A stretch of DNA of 64,000 nt from Hymenobacter sediminis. GTDB lineage: Bacteria > Bacteroidota > Bacteroidia > Cytophagales > Hymenobacteraceae. Shown here in pieces: positions 53,674 to 62,860 of the stretch. The notes beneath the pieces are model-generated. The model did no database searches and had not been told where the DNA came from. It worked only from the letters and a program-made list of their open reading frames with translations. Where the stretch lies: the NCBI RefSeq assembly GCF_003231285.1, contig NZ_QKNS01000001.1, forward strand, positions 744,001-808,000, written 5' to 3'. The position numbers were made by a program, and so were the translations under genes. Each line of letters starts with the position of its first letter. Position 1 is the first letter of the stretch.

Positions 53674-54942
53674 ATGGAAGTACCCCTCGCGCCCAGTGCT
53701 GCCCCAGTGGTGGAAGAACGAGTAGCTCCTCGGCTGGGCTGGCGGGCTTGGCTGCGGCCCATGCTCCGGTCGGCTAACTGGTCGGCCACTTCCGAGTACA
53801 GCCCCATTCCGCGCTCCGTTCATGTGCTGCTCTGGCTCTGGCTTTTTGCCCTCGATGCCCTCAAGCTCGGCACTGCCCTAGCTGCCCTGCCCCGGTTTCC
53901 GGACACGGCCGCCGGGTGGCAGCCCGTGCTACCCCTGCTGGGGCGCCTGCTCCTGGAAGATATGTGCGGGGCCCTGCTGTTCTACCTCACCTGGCGCTGG
54001 CTGATTCCGCGTACGCTGGGCCGGGCCCGGATAATGCAGTACGTGGCACTAGCTGCCCTACTGGTGCTGCCCTATGCCGCGCTGCTGGGGTGGGTTACTA
54101 CCCAGACTTCGCGCAAGAGTGTGCAGGTTTCGGCGTACCGCGCGCCGGCAACGACTAATAAGCAGAAGGCAGTAGCTGAGGCTATAAAAGAACACAAGGA
54201 AAAGCCCCCGATGCCGGAGTTCTGGATGCGCATCATCAGTGCGGGCATCATTGGGGCGTTTATCGTGGGGAGCAGCTCGGCCCTGCGCATCACCGGCGAC
54301 TACATCCGTGGACAGCGCAACCGCCGCGAAATGGAGCGCCAGCAGCTGCTCACGGAGCTAGCCATGCTCAAAACCCAGATCAACCCGCACTTTCTCTTCA
54401 ACACACTTAACAACATCTACTCCCTGACCAGCCGCAAGTCCGATAAAGCCCCCGAGGCCGTGCTGCGCCTGGCCGAAATCATGCGCTACCTGCTCTATGA
54501 AAGCAGTACCGATACGGTGCCCCTGAGCCGGGAGGTAGCCCACCTGCGCAGCTTTCTGGATCTGCAACGCCTGCGGCTGTCGGCCTCGGCCCAGGATGCC
54601 ATCCAGTTTGACGTAACGGGCACCTCTCCGGAGTGCGCCCACCCCATTGCGCCTCTGCTGCTACTACCGCTGGTAGAAAACGCCTTTAAGCACGGCGACC
54701 TCACGGCCCGCCCCGTGGCCGTGCATATTTCCCTGGTGCTGGCCTCCGATGGACTGTTGCGCTTCTCGGTGCTCAACCACGTAGCTCCCGCCGATGCTGA
54801 GCGGGAACTGCCCAAGCAGCCCGGCGGGGTAGGCCTCGTGAACCTGCGCCGCCGCCTCGAGCTGCTCTACCCTGGCCGCTACGTTCTGGATGTGCAAAGT
54901 CCGCCCGGTCAGCACTTGGTTACGCTGGTACTGCTGGGGTAG
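53674..54942 (+). CDS. LytS/YpdA-type membrane sensor histidine kinase (module copy B)
   Basis: 422 residues from ATG 53674, which follows TATGTTTA by three bases; the longer TTG frame is rejected. Four membrane helices (about 45-65, 85-105, 118-140, 185-205), then LKTQINPHFLFNTLNN with His239 and LLLPLVENAFKHGD plus GVGLVNLRRRLELLYPG. Same order and near-identical core words as the kinase at 46581. Divergent from the ABC operon. Confidence 0.93.
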   Translation: MEVPLAPSAAPVVEERVAPRLGWRAWLRPMLRSANWSATSEYSPIPRSVHVLLWLWLFALDALKLGTALAALPRFPDTAAGWQPVLPLLGRLLLEDMCGALLFYLTWRWLIPRTLGRARIMQYVALAALLVLPYAALLGWVTTQTSRKSVQVSAYRAPATTNKQKAVAEAIKEHKEKPPMPEFWMRIISAGIIGAFIVGSSSALRITGDYIRGQRNRREMERQQLLTELAMLKTQINPHFLFNTLNNIYSLTSRKSDKAPEAVLRLAEIMRYLLYESSTDTVPLSREVAHLRSFLDLQRLRLSASAQDAIQFDVTGTSPECAHPIAPLLLLPLVENAFKHGDLTARPVAVHISLVLASDGLLRFSVLNHVAPADAERELPKQPGGVGLVNLRRRLELLYPGRYVLDVQSPPGQHLVTLVLLG

Positions 54943-55072
54943 GCGAGTATCTTAGCGTACCACAGGCAGATAGGCGCTCGTCCGTGGCAAGAAGGCTGCG
55001 CCTGCTTTGGTGTTGTGTACCGAGCACCTGTTACCTGTCACTATTTACTTCATCATCTTATAACCTCCGCAC

Positions 55073-55813
55073 ATGACCTGCGCTATCCTCGACGACGAGC
55101 CCCTGGCCCTTGACTTGCTGGCTGATTACTGCGCTCAGGTGCCCGGCCTGGAGCTGAAAGGACAGTTCGACGATGCGTTGGCCGGCCTGGCTTTCCTGCA
55201 GGATACTCCCGTGGACGTGGTGTTTCTGGACATTCATATGCCTCGCCTCACGGGGGTGCAACTGGCCCAGCTGCTACCCCAGCCCGGCCCACGCATCATC
55301 TTCACTACCGCCTACGACCAGTATGCCGTGCGCAGCTACGAGCTTAATGCGGTGGATTACTTGCTTAAGCCCATTGCTTTCGAGCGGTTTGTGCAGGCCG
55401 TGCAAAAAGTGCGGCAGCAGTTGGGGGCCGCAGTAGGAGCAACCCCCGTGGTGCCTACCCCCGGCCCGGCCCCCGAAGTGCATCCCACCGCCCCAGACGC
55501 CATGTTCGTGAAGAATGAGCACCGCCTGCAGCGCGTTGCCTTCGATGATATCCTGTACATCGAAGGCATGAAGGAATACCTCATGATTTACACTACCACC
55601 GGGAAAGTGCTTACGCTGCAGTCATTTCGGCGGGTAGAGGAGGTGTTACCGCCCGAGCGATTCGCGCGCATCCATAAATCGTACCTGGTAGCCCTAAGCC
55701 GGATTGAGCACGTAGAGCGCGGCAAGGTGCAAGTGGCCGGGCGCTTGTTGCCCATCGGCGACACCTACCGGGAATATTTTGCCAACCTCATCAAAGCGCA
55801 CAATCTGCTGTAG
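55073..55813 (+). CDS. LytTR-family response regulator (module copy B)
   Basis: 246 residues: receiver (DDEPLALDLLADY, Asp53 in VVFLDIHMPRLTG, YLLKPIAF) and a LytTR domain (ARIHKSYLVALSRIEHVERG). A Pro-rich linker of about 25 residues joins them. Paralogue of 47728 product. 130 bp after the kinase gene, still probably co-transcribed. Confidence 0.95.
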   Translation: MTCAILDDEPLALDLLADYCAQVPGLELKGQFDDALAGLAFLQDTPVDVVFLDIHMPRLTGVQLAQLLPQPGPRIIFTTAYDQYAVRSYELNAVDYLLKPIAFERFVQAVQKVRQQLGAAVGATPVVPTPGPAPEVHPTAPDAMFVKNEHRLQRVAFDDILYIEGMKEYLMIYTTTGKVLTLQSFRRVEEVLPPERFARIHKSYLVALSRIEHVERGKVQVAGRLLPIGDTYREYFANLIKAHNLL

Positions 55814-56083
55814 CAAGTTGAATGCAGTTTGGTGTACCTAAACTGCAACCCAGGGGCTGACGGGTGGTTGGGAGTGCTGGGCTGGGTAGGGTGGCTAGGG
55901 CCGGCGAGGCGGCTGTGGTGCTGAATCCTTATGTTTACGTAGCGCTTACCCCCAGGCAGCAACTAAGCACTGACCAACTGCCCAGAACGGGCGCATGGGG
56001 TGGCGCGGCGCGGGGGGTAGGAGTGCTACCGGTGTGCGTGAGCGGGCCCTATCCAGTTTTATCTTCTGCCTGTTTAGCTTTCG

Positions 56084-59000
56084 ATGCTGCCTCTATCTGA
56101 TTCCGTTTCTGCCCCTGAGCTGCTGCAGGACGTATTAAGCCTCTCGCCAACGCCCTTGGCGCTGCTACGGCCTGCCGAGGTGCCGTTGGGTAAGCCATCC
56201 GATTTTTTTCTGGAGTACCTGAATCCGGCCGGGCAGCGCGAACTGGCGCTGCCTGAGCGCCCGGCCCGCCTCCTGAGCACCTGTTTCGCCACTGCTGAGG
56301 AAACCGGCCTACTCCGCTTTTTGCACCAAGTTGCTGAAACCGGTGCTGCCGGCCACCACGAAGCCGACTATTTTCACCCTGCTGGTACTTTGCGCTACCA
56401 CCTCCAGGCCCGGCGGAGCGGTCCGCTGCTGCTGCTAGCTCTTACGCAGCTAAGCCAACCGGATAGTGCTGTAGTGGAACAAGCCCTGCGGGAAAGCCAA
56501 AGCCGCGAGCAGAAAGCCCTAGCCGAAGCTGAGGCCCAGCGCCAGCAATTGCACACCCTCGTTATGCAGGCGCCGGCCTGCATTGCCAGCCTAGAAGGCC
56601 CTGAGCTGGTATTCACGTTAGTAAACCCTCAGTATCAGGCGTTGGTAGGCGAGCGTACCTTGCTGGGCTTGCCCCTGCGCAAAGCGTGGCCGGAGCTAGA
56701 AGGTCAGCCGTATTTTGCTCTGCTGGAAGGCGTGTACCGCACCGGTGAGTCGGTGTACGGGCGGGAGCAGGTGGCCTACCTCGACATCTCCAACTCCGGT
56801 CGGCTCGACCCTCTATACTTCAACTTTATTTACCAGGCCATCCGCAGCGCGGAAGGAGAAATAACCGGGGTTACCATCTTTGCCTTCGACGTATCGGAGC
56901 AGGTAACGAGCCGCCAGCAGGTGCAGTACCTCAACGAGGAGCTGGCCGTGACCAATGAAGAGCTACAGGTAGCCAATGAGGAATTCCTGACCAATAACGC
57001 GGCCCTACAGCTGGCCCAGCAGCAACTTCAGCAGCTGAACGAAGAGTTGGAAGTGCGGGTGCAGCGCCGCACGGCAGAGCTGCGGGCAGCTCAGGCCGCC
57101 ACTGAACGGCAGAAAGACCGGTTGGAGCGGCTATTTATGCAGGCTCCGGCGGCCATCTGTATTTTAAAAGGACCGGAGCTGGTTTTTGAGTTGGTCAACC
57201 CAGCCTACCAAAAGCTGTTCAGGGGCCGCACGCTACAGGGCCGCCCCGTACTGGATGCCCTCCCCGAAATTGCGGATCATGCCGTGTACCAGTTCCTGCG
57301 CCAAGTGTATGAAACCGGCCGCGCACACGAAAACCTGAGCATGCTAATTCCGCTGGTGGATATAGAAGCCGGAGTGCTGGAAAACCGCTACTTCGACTAC
57401 GTGCAGCAGCCTCACTTCGATGAGTCAGGACAGATAGATGGGGTAGTGGTGTTTGCTTTTGAGGTAACGGCGCAGGTAGAAGCCCACCAGGCCAGCGAGG
57501 CCGCGGCCCGGCAACTCCGGCTGGTAACTGATTCGCTTCCCGTACTGATCAGTTATGTAGACCAGGAGCGAAAGTACCGCTTCGTCAACCGGGCCTACAA
57601 AACCTGGTTTGGCCGAGAGCCGGAAACGCTGCTGGGGCAACCGATCTGGACGATCATTGGGCCGGCTGCCTACCAGAGCGCGAAAGAATATATCGACCAA
57701 GCTTTGACCGGGCAGCGGGTCGATTTTGAGATTCGGATGCCCTACCGAGATAATCTGGTGAAACACATCCGCACCAGCTACGTGCCCAATATAGTAGAGG
57801 GCGAGGTAGTCGGGTTCTACAGCGTGGTACTTGATATTACGGAGCAGGTTGAAGCCCGGCAGGAGGCTAATCGGCAACAGGCCCTGCTGCAAGATCTGTT
57901 CATGGAAGCGCCTACCCCCGTCGCCATTCTCAATGGACCTACCCTGGTTTATCAGCTCGTGAACCCGGCTTACCAGCGCATTTTTCCGGGTCGGAAGCTC
58001 CTCGGTTTAACGGTGCTGGAAGCTTTGCCCGAGCTAGAAGGAACCCTGGTGCCGGAGGTGCTGGGGCGCGTGTACCGCACCGGCGAAACCTTTGTTGCCC
58101 AGGAAATGGAGTTGCAGGTAGCTCGCCATGAGGGCGGACCCTTAGATGATCTGTACTGGACATTCACGTACCAAGCCCGCCGCGACCTAGCTGGAACCAT
58201 AGATGGCGTGATGGTATTCGCCCACGAGGTAACCGACCAGGTAAGAGCCCGCCAGATGGTGGAGAAAAGCGAGCAGTACGTGCGCCGCCTAGCTGACAAT
58301 GTGCCCGTTATAATTTGGGTAACAGATGCCGTCGGCAAGTGCACCTACCTCAACCAGCGGTGGTATGAGTACACCAACCAAACGCCCGCCGAGGCCCTGG
58401 GCTTTGGCTGGCTGGAAGCCATTCATCCGGAAGACCAGGAAGCTACCCGCGCTATCTTTTTGGAGGCTTTGACCCGGCAAGAGCCGTTCAGTATACTATA
58501 CCGGCAGCTCCACCATAACGGGCAGTACCGTTGGGCGCTGGATAGTGGCCTACCCCGCTTCAATGTCAAAAAGGAGATGGAAGGCTTTATCGGGACGGTG
58601 GTAGATATCCATGAGCAAAAGCAGGCTGAGCAGGCCTTGCAGCAGCTGGCTGAGAAGCTACGGGCTACCAATCAGCAGCTCGTGAGTACCAACGTCGATC
58701 TGGACAACTTCATCTACACGGCCTCTCACGACCTGAAGGCGCCCATCACGAACATTGAAGGACTGTTGTATGCTCTGCAGAGCCAGTTGCCCCCCGAGGC
58801 CGTCCTTACCGAACAGCTGCATCCCCTGCTCGGCATGATGCACGAATCGGTGCAGCGCTTCCAACGGACCCTCAACTACCTCAGCGACGTAACTAAGCTG
58901 CAAAAGGAGTATGATCAGCCCATCACTCAAGTAGAGCTGGGGCCTATTATAGAGGATGTGCGCCAGGACCTGCAACCCCTTATTCAGGAAACCGGCGCCC

Positions 59001-59377
59001 GGCTGGAGCTAGACCTGGGGGAGTGTAACAGCGTGTCGTTTTCGGCGAAAAACCTGCGCTCAGTGGTGTACAATCTGTTCAGCAACGCTATTAAGTACCA
59101 CCGCCCCGATCAGCCGCCGCTCGTGCGCATCCGTTGCCATCAGCAGGGCGAGTACATCGTGCTTTCCATTCAGGATAACGGCCTGGGCCTGACCCCGGCG
59201 CAGCAACCCCAGCTGTTTACCATGTTCCGGCGCTTTCATAACCACGTTGAGGGCTCCGGTATCGGCCTTTACATGGTGAAGCGTAGTGTGGAAAACGCCG
59301 GTGGCCATATAGAAGTCCAGAGCACCCTGAATGAGGGGTCAATTTTCTCCGTGTATTTCCGGCAATCAACCCCATAG
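56084..59377 (+). CDS. Multi-PAS hybrid-less sensor histidine kinase
   Basis: 1097 residues, no membrane segment. Order read by eye: divergent PAS (about 25-125), PAS (150-275), a coiled coil with LNEELAVTNEELQVANEEFL (285-350), PAS (355-480), PAS (490-610), PAS (620-740), PAS with YLNQRWYEYTNQTPAEALGF (750-875), then the HisKA box with His882 in TASHDLKAPI and the HATPase domain with NLFSNAIKYH and GSGIGLYMVKR. Repeats of the EAP(A/T)P.(A)IL.GP.LV(F/Y)(E/Q)LVNPAYQ type show internal duplication of PAS units. No receiver domain and no adjacent response regulator; the cognate partner is elsewhere. Confidence 0.93.
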   Translation: MLPLSDSVSAPELLQDVLSLSPTPLALLRPAEVPLGKPSDFFLEYLNPAGQRELALPERPARLLSTCFATAEETGLLRFLHQVAETGAAGHHEADYFHPAGTLRYHLQARRSGPLLLLALTQLSQPDSAVVEQALRESQSREQKALAEAEAQRQQLHTLVMQAPACIASLEGPELVFTLVNPQYQALVGERTLLGLPLRKAWPELEGQPYFALLEGVYRTGESVYGREQVAYLDISNSGRLDPLYFNFIYQAIRSAEGEITGVTIFAFDVSEQVTSRQQVQYLNEELAVTNEELQVANEEFLTNNAALQLAQQQLQQLNEELEVRVQRRTAELRAAQAATERQKDRLERLFMQAPAAICILKGPELVFELVNPAYQKLFRGRTLQGRPVLDALPEIADHAVYQFLRQVYETGRAHENLSMLIPLVDIEAGVLENRYFDYVQQPHFDESGQIDGVVVFAFEVTAQVEAHQASEAAARQLRLVTDSLPVLISYVDQERKYRFVNRAYKTWFGREPETLLGQPIWTIIGPAAYQSAKEYIDQALTGQRVDFEIRMPYRDNLVKHIRTSYVPNIVEGEVVGFYSVVLDITEQVEARQEANRQQALLQDLFMEAPTPVAILNGPTLVYQLVNPAYQRIFPGRKLLGLTVLEALPELEGTLVPEVLGRVYRTGETFVAQEMELQVARHEGGPLDDLYWTFTYQARRDLAGTIDGVMVFAHEVTDQVRARQMVEKSEQYVRRLADNVPVIIWVTDAVGKCTYLNQRWYEYTNQTPAEALGFGWLEAIHPEDQEATRAIFLEALTRQEPFSILYRQLHHNGQYRWALDSGLPRFNVKKEMEGFIGTVVDIHEQKQAEQALQQLAEKLRATNQQLVSTNVDLDNFIYTASHDLKAPITNIEGLLYALQSQLPPEAVLTEQLHPLLGMMHESVQRFQRTLNYLSDVTKLQKEYDQPITQVELGPIIEDVRQDLQPLIQETGARLELDLGECNSVSFSAKNLRSVVYNLFSNAIKYHRPDQPPLVRIRCHQQGEYIVLSIQDNGLGLTPAQQPQLFTMFRRFHNHVEGSGIGLYMVKRSVENAGGHIEVQSTLNEGSIFSVYFRQSTP

Positions 59378-59427
59378 ATAGGGTTTATGACTGCAAGCGG
59401 GGGTAGGAAGCCCGAACTTTTAAACGC

Positions 59428-59461
59428 AACACGGCGAGCCAGAAACCTGGCTCGCCGTGTT
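59428..59461. terminator. Bidirectional terminator between kinase and wrbA
   Basis: 15-bp perfect stem AACACGGCGAGCCAG/CTGGCTCGCCGTGTT (59428-59442 with 59447-59461), loop AAAC, T tract on the + side. Confidence 0.8.
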
Positions 59462-59483
59462 TGTTTTAGCTGTAGCCTGGCTG

Positions 59484-60095
59484 TTAGCTAGCAAGCTTGC
59501 TGGCAATTTGGGCAGTGTGCTGGCCTTGGTGGCGGGCGCCTTCCAGCTCGTTGGCGCTGGGCTGCCGCTCGCCCTGGCCGCCAGCCACGGTGCTGGCGCC
59601 GTAGGGCGTGCCGCCCGTAACTTCTTCGTGGCCCATCTGGCCCTGCCAGGCATAGGGTAGCCCCACAATTACCATTCCGTGGTGTAGCAGCTCGGTATGC
59701 AACGAGCGGATGGTGGTTTCCTGGCCGCCGTGCTGGGTAGCGGTGCTCACAAAAGCACCGCCTACTTTTCCAATCAGCTTGCCCTGGGCCCACAAGCCGC
59801 CGGTGGCATCCAGGAAAGCCTGCACCTGCCCACATACGTTGCCGTAGCGCGTGGGCGTCCCGATAATAATGGCATCGTACTGCTCCAGCTCCTGGGGAGT
59901 AGCCACCGGAATGTGCTCAAATGCTTTCTGGGCCTGCGTGGCTCCAATCTGGTCGAGCAAGGCGGCGGGTAGCGTTTCAGGGATGCGCTTGAGCGCCACC
60001 TCGTTGCCGGCTACCTGCCGGGCACCTTCAGCTACGGCTTCCGCCAATTTGTATACGTGACCATACGTGGAGTAAAACAGCACAAGCGTTTTCAT
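59484..60095 (-). CDS. wrbA: NAD(P)H:quinone oxidoreductase WrbA
   Basis: 203 residues from ATG 60093-60095; the 38-residue longer frame is not in the family. Flavodoxin-like FMN site in [38 protein letters not shown] and [14 protein letters not shown]. Two-electron quinone reduction in the cytoplasm. Confidence 0.95.
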   Translation of the reverse strand: MKTLVLFYSTYGHVYKLAEAVAEGARQVAGNEVALKRIPETLPAALLDQIGATQAQKAFEHIPVATPQELEQYDAIIIGTPTRYGNVCGQVQAFLDATGGLWAQGKLIGKVGGAFVSTATQHGGQETTIRSLHTELLHHGMVIVGLPYAWQGQMGHEEVTGGTPYGASTVAGGQGERQPSANELEGARHQGQHTAQIASKLAS

Positions 60096-60543
60096 AAGCA
60101 AGAAGTGGGGTTGAAGAGGGTTAAATGAAAAGCAAGAGGTAGGAAAGCCCAGCCGAATCAGGTAGACTCGGCCGTAGCTTGCTGAAGCTGATACGTAGCT
60201 GCCGTTCACATGGCTGAAAGCGTACCTGTTAAGCTACATGTGTATGTACATGGTATTGCTGGAATAGGTTATAGCCCAACTGCTTTTTAGTTGGTAGTTT
60301 TCAGGAGTTATCCAGTTGCGGCGGAGTTCTGAAAAAAGCCTGAACTTCCGATGCAACCTTCTCTGGCCTGAGCGGCATCTTACTGGCACAGCCTTCCTTT
60401 CCAGACAGAAGGTTACCTGCTTTATTTTATCTGACATTGCAGCGTATGCAGCATTCTTACTTGCGCGGAACCAAGCCCTCACGGAAAGGGCAGACCGCTG
60501 GTGAGCCTCGTAACGCCGGACCCGGTCAGGGCCGGAGCACCCG
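60096..60543. other. Gap between wrbA and the sigma-factor gene
   Basis: 448 bp without a convincing gene; long parts are less G+C-rich than the flanks. Visible: a hairpin CCAACT/AGTTGG (60276-60281 and 60289-60294) and a short palindrome near 60237-60252. Promoters of both divergent genes should lie here, but no perfect -7 box was found. See rejected SRP RNA look-alike. Confidence 0.4.
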
Positions 60544-61236
60544 ATGAGCGCCCTGTCGGCTTCGCTGGGAGCGGGCGGCCTACGCAGCCTGTTACCGGGT
60601 AGCGCCACTACGGCCCGCTCGGAGTCACTATCCCCGTCGTTATCCGCTCCCGTGCGCACCCTTACTCCGCCTTCGCAGCTCTCCGACCTGGAGCTGCTTG
60701 ATGGCTGCCTGGCCGGTAGCCGCCTGATGCAGAAGTATCTCTACGAACGATTTGCTGGCCGCATGATGGCTGTTTGCCTGCGCTACGCCCAAACCACCTT
60801 TGAGGCCGAGGACGTATTGCAGGAAGGCTTTCTGACCGTATTTAAAAACTTGGCCAGCTTCCGCCGCGAGTGCCCGCTGGAATTCTGGATTCGTCGTATC
60901 ATGGTCAATGCTGCTCTGCGCCAGCACCGCCGCAATGCCCCGCTGGTGGCAGTCAGCGACGGAGGCGAGTACCCCGAGGACCTGGCCGGCGAGGAATTCA
61001 CGCTTTCCAATTACAATTTCGAGGAGCTGCTGAACATGATTCAGGACCTGGCTCCGCGCTACCGCATGGTGTTCAACCTGTTCGCCATTGAAGGCTACGG
61101 GCATAAGGAAATCGGCGAAATGCTAGGTATTTCGGAAGGAACCAGTAAGTCGCAGTACTCCCGGGCCCGGGCCATTTTGAAAAGTAAACTCGAGCGTCTC
61201 GACGCCCACCGCACACATGGCAGCATCCGCTCCTAA
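60544..61236 (+). CDS. ECF-type RNA polymerase sigma factor
   Basis: 230 residues as read from ATG 60544; the region-2 domain begins only at about residue 46 (LSDLELLDGCLAGSRLMQKY), so the N-terminal ~45 Ser/Leu-rich residues are unusual and GTG 60652 is an alternative start. Region 2 has AEDVLQEGFLTVFKNLASF; region 4 has IEGYGHKEIGEMLGISEGTSKSQYSRARAILK. It overlaps the next gene by 20 bp, so is translationally coupled to its presumed regulator. Confidence 0.9.
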   Translation: MSALSASLGAGGLRSLLPGSATTARSESLSPSLSAPVRTLTPPSQLSDLELLDGCLAGSRLMQKYLYERFAGRMMAVCLRYAQTTFEAEDVLQEGFLTVFKNLASFRRECPLEFWIRRIMVNAALRQHRRNAPLVAVSDGGEYPEDLAGEEFTLSNYNFEELLNMIQDLAPRYRMVFNLFAIEGYGHKEIGEMLGISEGTSKSQYSRARAILKSKLERLDAHRTHGSIRS

Positions 61237-62833
61237 TACACCTCACACCCCCGACCAGCGCCCGACCGGCGACCTGGAGCATCTGTTCCGGCAGAAGTTT
61301 GCCGAAGCAGAGGTGGCTCCGCGCGCCAGTTTCTGGGACCAGCTCGACCATGAACTGATAGTTCAGCAGAACGAGCAGGTAGTACAGGAAAACGTAACCT
61401 ACCGCCGCCGCCTGGTGATGCACCGGTGGGTAGCCGCCGCCTGCCTGCTGCTGGCGCTGGGTTTTGGCAGCTGGGCTTTTCTGTGGCAGAAGGGCTCTGT
61501 GGCTGGCCCCGATCTGGCAGTGCTGCTGCCAACCGGTCCTGCTGACCAAGCCACTACCCCCGCAACCGGCCTGAACCCCGAGGCAACAACTACGCCTGGG
61601 GCCGAAGCTTCCGCTGCTTCGGTTGCTGCCGGAGAAGCTGCTGGTCTGGCCCTGGCTGCTGGTAGTGCCGCTGAAGCTGCGGCTGTGTCTGAGCTAGGCT
61701 ACGCCGGAGTGCCGCAGGGCAGCACTAACATTCGTGGTGGTCAGGTCGCAGGTGAGCGGGCAGCATCATCGGGCCTGTTCTATTCTGCTGACCCAGCAAA
61801 CTCCGCCGCCGGCCACTACGCTACTTTGTATCGGGCGGCCGGAGCTGGTGGGAATGAAAGCCAAGCTTTCGGCAGTGGCCCATCCTTCCTGGCTAGCTTT
61901 GCGGGTATGCAGCCCCGTGCAGCCCAGCTGCGCAACTACCTTGGCCTTTTGCACCCCGATAGCCTTAAGCCAGCGCTGGTTACTGCTCCGCAACGCGTTA
62001 CTATCCCGGCTGAGCTTACCGATATAGAAGAACCCGAGCAGAAAGAAACCCAGAAGCTGTGGCGGCGGCTGCGGCTGGGTGGCGGCTATGCCGTGGGCTC
62101 CTACAATCCAAACGTCAACTTCTCGCGCGCCGATGGCCGCACGAGCTCTACCGCAGTTACTAACGCTCTGCGCGACTATTACCAGGAAGAAGCCGAGGAT
62201 GAGTTCCGCCGCAACCTGCGGGCTGGGGTTAGCCAACGGGCTGCTTTGCTGGTTTCCTACGCCCTGAACAAGCACTGGACGGTTACTTCCGGCGCCGAAG
62301 TGGCTGAGCAGCGTGCCAGCTCCGCTACCTCCTATGGATTCGTGAATGGCAAGCAGGTAGGCCCTACGGCCGCCGACCTGTTTAACCGCCCGGCAGCGTA
62401 CAGCCCGGCACCGGTTCAGCCGCGCGTGACCAACTACCGCTACCGCTCCGCCGCCGTGCCCGTGAGCGTGCGCTACGGCTCTACCAAACAGGGCCTTTCC
62501 CTGTACGCCAAGGTAGGAGCGGCCGTAAGCGTACTGTTGAGCAGCCGCTCCGAGGTAGAAGGGACCCCGCAAGCTACCCTCAACTACACCCTAAAATCGG
62601 CGGAGTCGCCGTACCGGCAGATACTGACCTCGGTGCGCGGCGGTACAGGAGTTCGTTATCAGCCTACGGCCTCGGGCTGGAACGTAGTGGTAGGCCCCAC
62701 GGCCGAGGCTGGACTGACTACCCTCAACGCTAACCCTAATCAACATGGCTCGCGCCAGAGCCGGCCTTACAGCTTCGGCCTGGAAGCCAGCGTAGAGTTC
62801 GGCGCGGCCAAGCCCCAACCCATTACCCAATAG
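61217..62833 (+). CDS. Putative anti-sigma/outer-membrane-barrel fusion protein
   Basis: 538 residues. N-terminal ~70 charged residues (with FRQKFAEAEVAPRASFWDQL) precede a single membrane helix VAAACLLLALGFGSWAF, followed by an Ala/Gly-rich linker (about 95-200) and, from about residue 275, amphipathic strands of the PorT/OMP_b-brl type (RLGGGYAVGSYNPNVNF; FGLEASVEFG at the end). Start overlaps the sigma gene. I infer that the cytoplasmic head binds the sigma factor; a link of an inner-membrane anchor to an outer-membrane-type barrel is unusual. No signal peptide is present at the very N-terminus. Confidence 0.75.
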   Translation: MAASAPNTPHTPDQRPTGDLEHLFRQKFAEAEVAPRASFWDQLDHELIVQQNEQVVQENVTYRRRLVMHRWVAAACLLLALGFGSWAFLWQKGSVAGPDLAVLLPTGPADQATTPATGLNPEATTTPGAEASAASVAAGEAAGLALAAGSAAEAAAVSELGYAGVPQGSTNIRGGQVAGERAASSGLFYSADPANSAAGHYATLYRAAGAGGNESQAFGSGPSFLASFAGMQPRAAQLRNYLGLLHPDSLKPALVTAPQRVTIPAELTDIEEPEQKETQKLWRRLRLGGGYAVGSYNPNVNFSRADGRTSSTAVTNALRDYYQEEAEDEFRRNLRAGVSQRAALLVSYALNKHWTVTSGAEVAEQRASSATSYGFVNGKQVGPTAADLFNRPAAYSPAPVQPRVTNYRYRSAAVPVSVRYGSTKQGLSLYAKVGAAVSVLLSSRSEVEGTPQATLNYTLKSAESPYRQILTSVRGGTGVRYQPTASGWNVVVGPTAEAGLTTLNANPNQHGSRQSRPYSFGLEASVEFGAAKPQPITQ

Positions 62834-62860
62834 TCGGAGTCCGGGAGCTCCTTTTCTTTC

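Noticed and set aside
60484..60560. Possible SRP RNA (GGTCAGGGCCGGAGC resembles the SRP helix 8 motif)
   Set aside because: The GGAA-type loop is followed by CACCC rather than a pairing strand and the invariant AGCAG/AGCAA on the 3' side is missing; the sequence also runs into the sigma-factor start.
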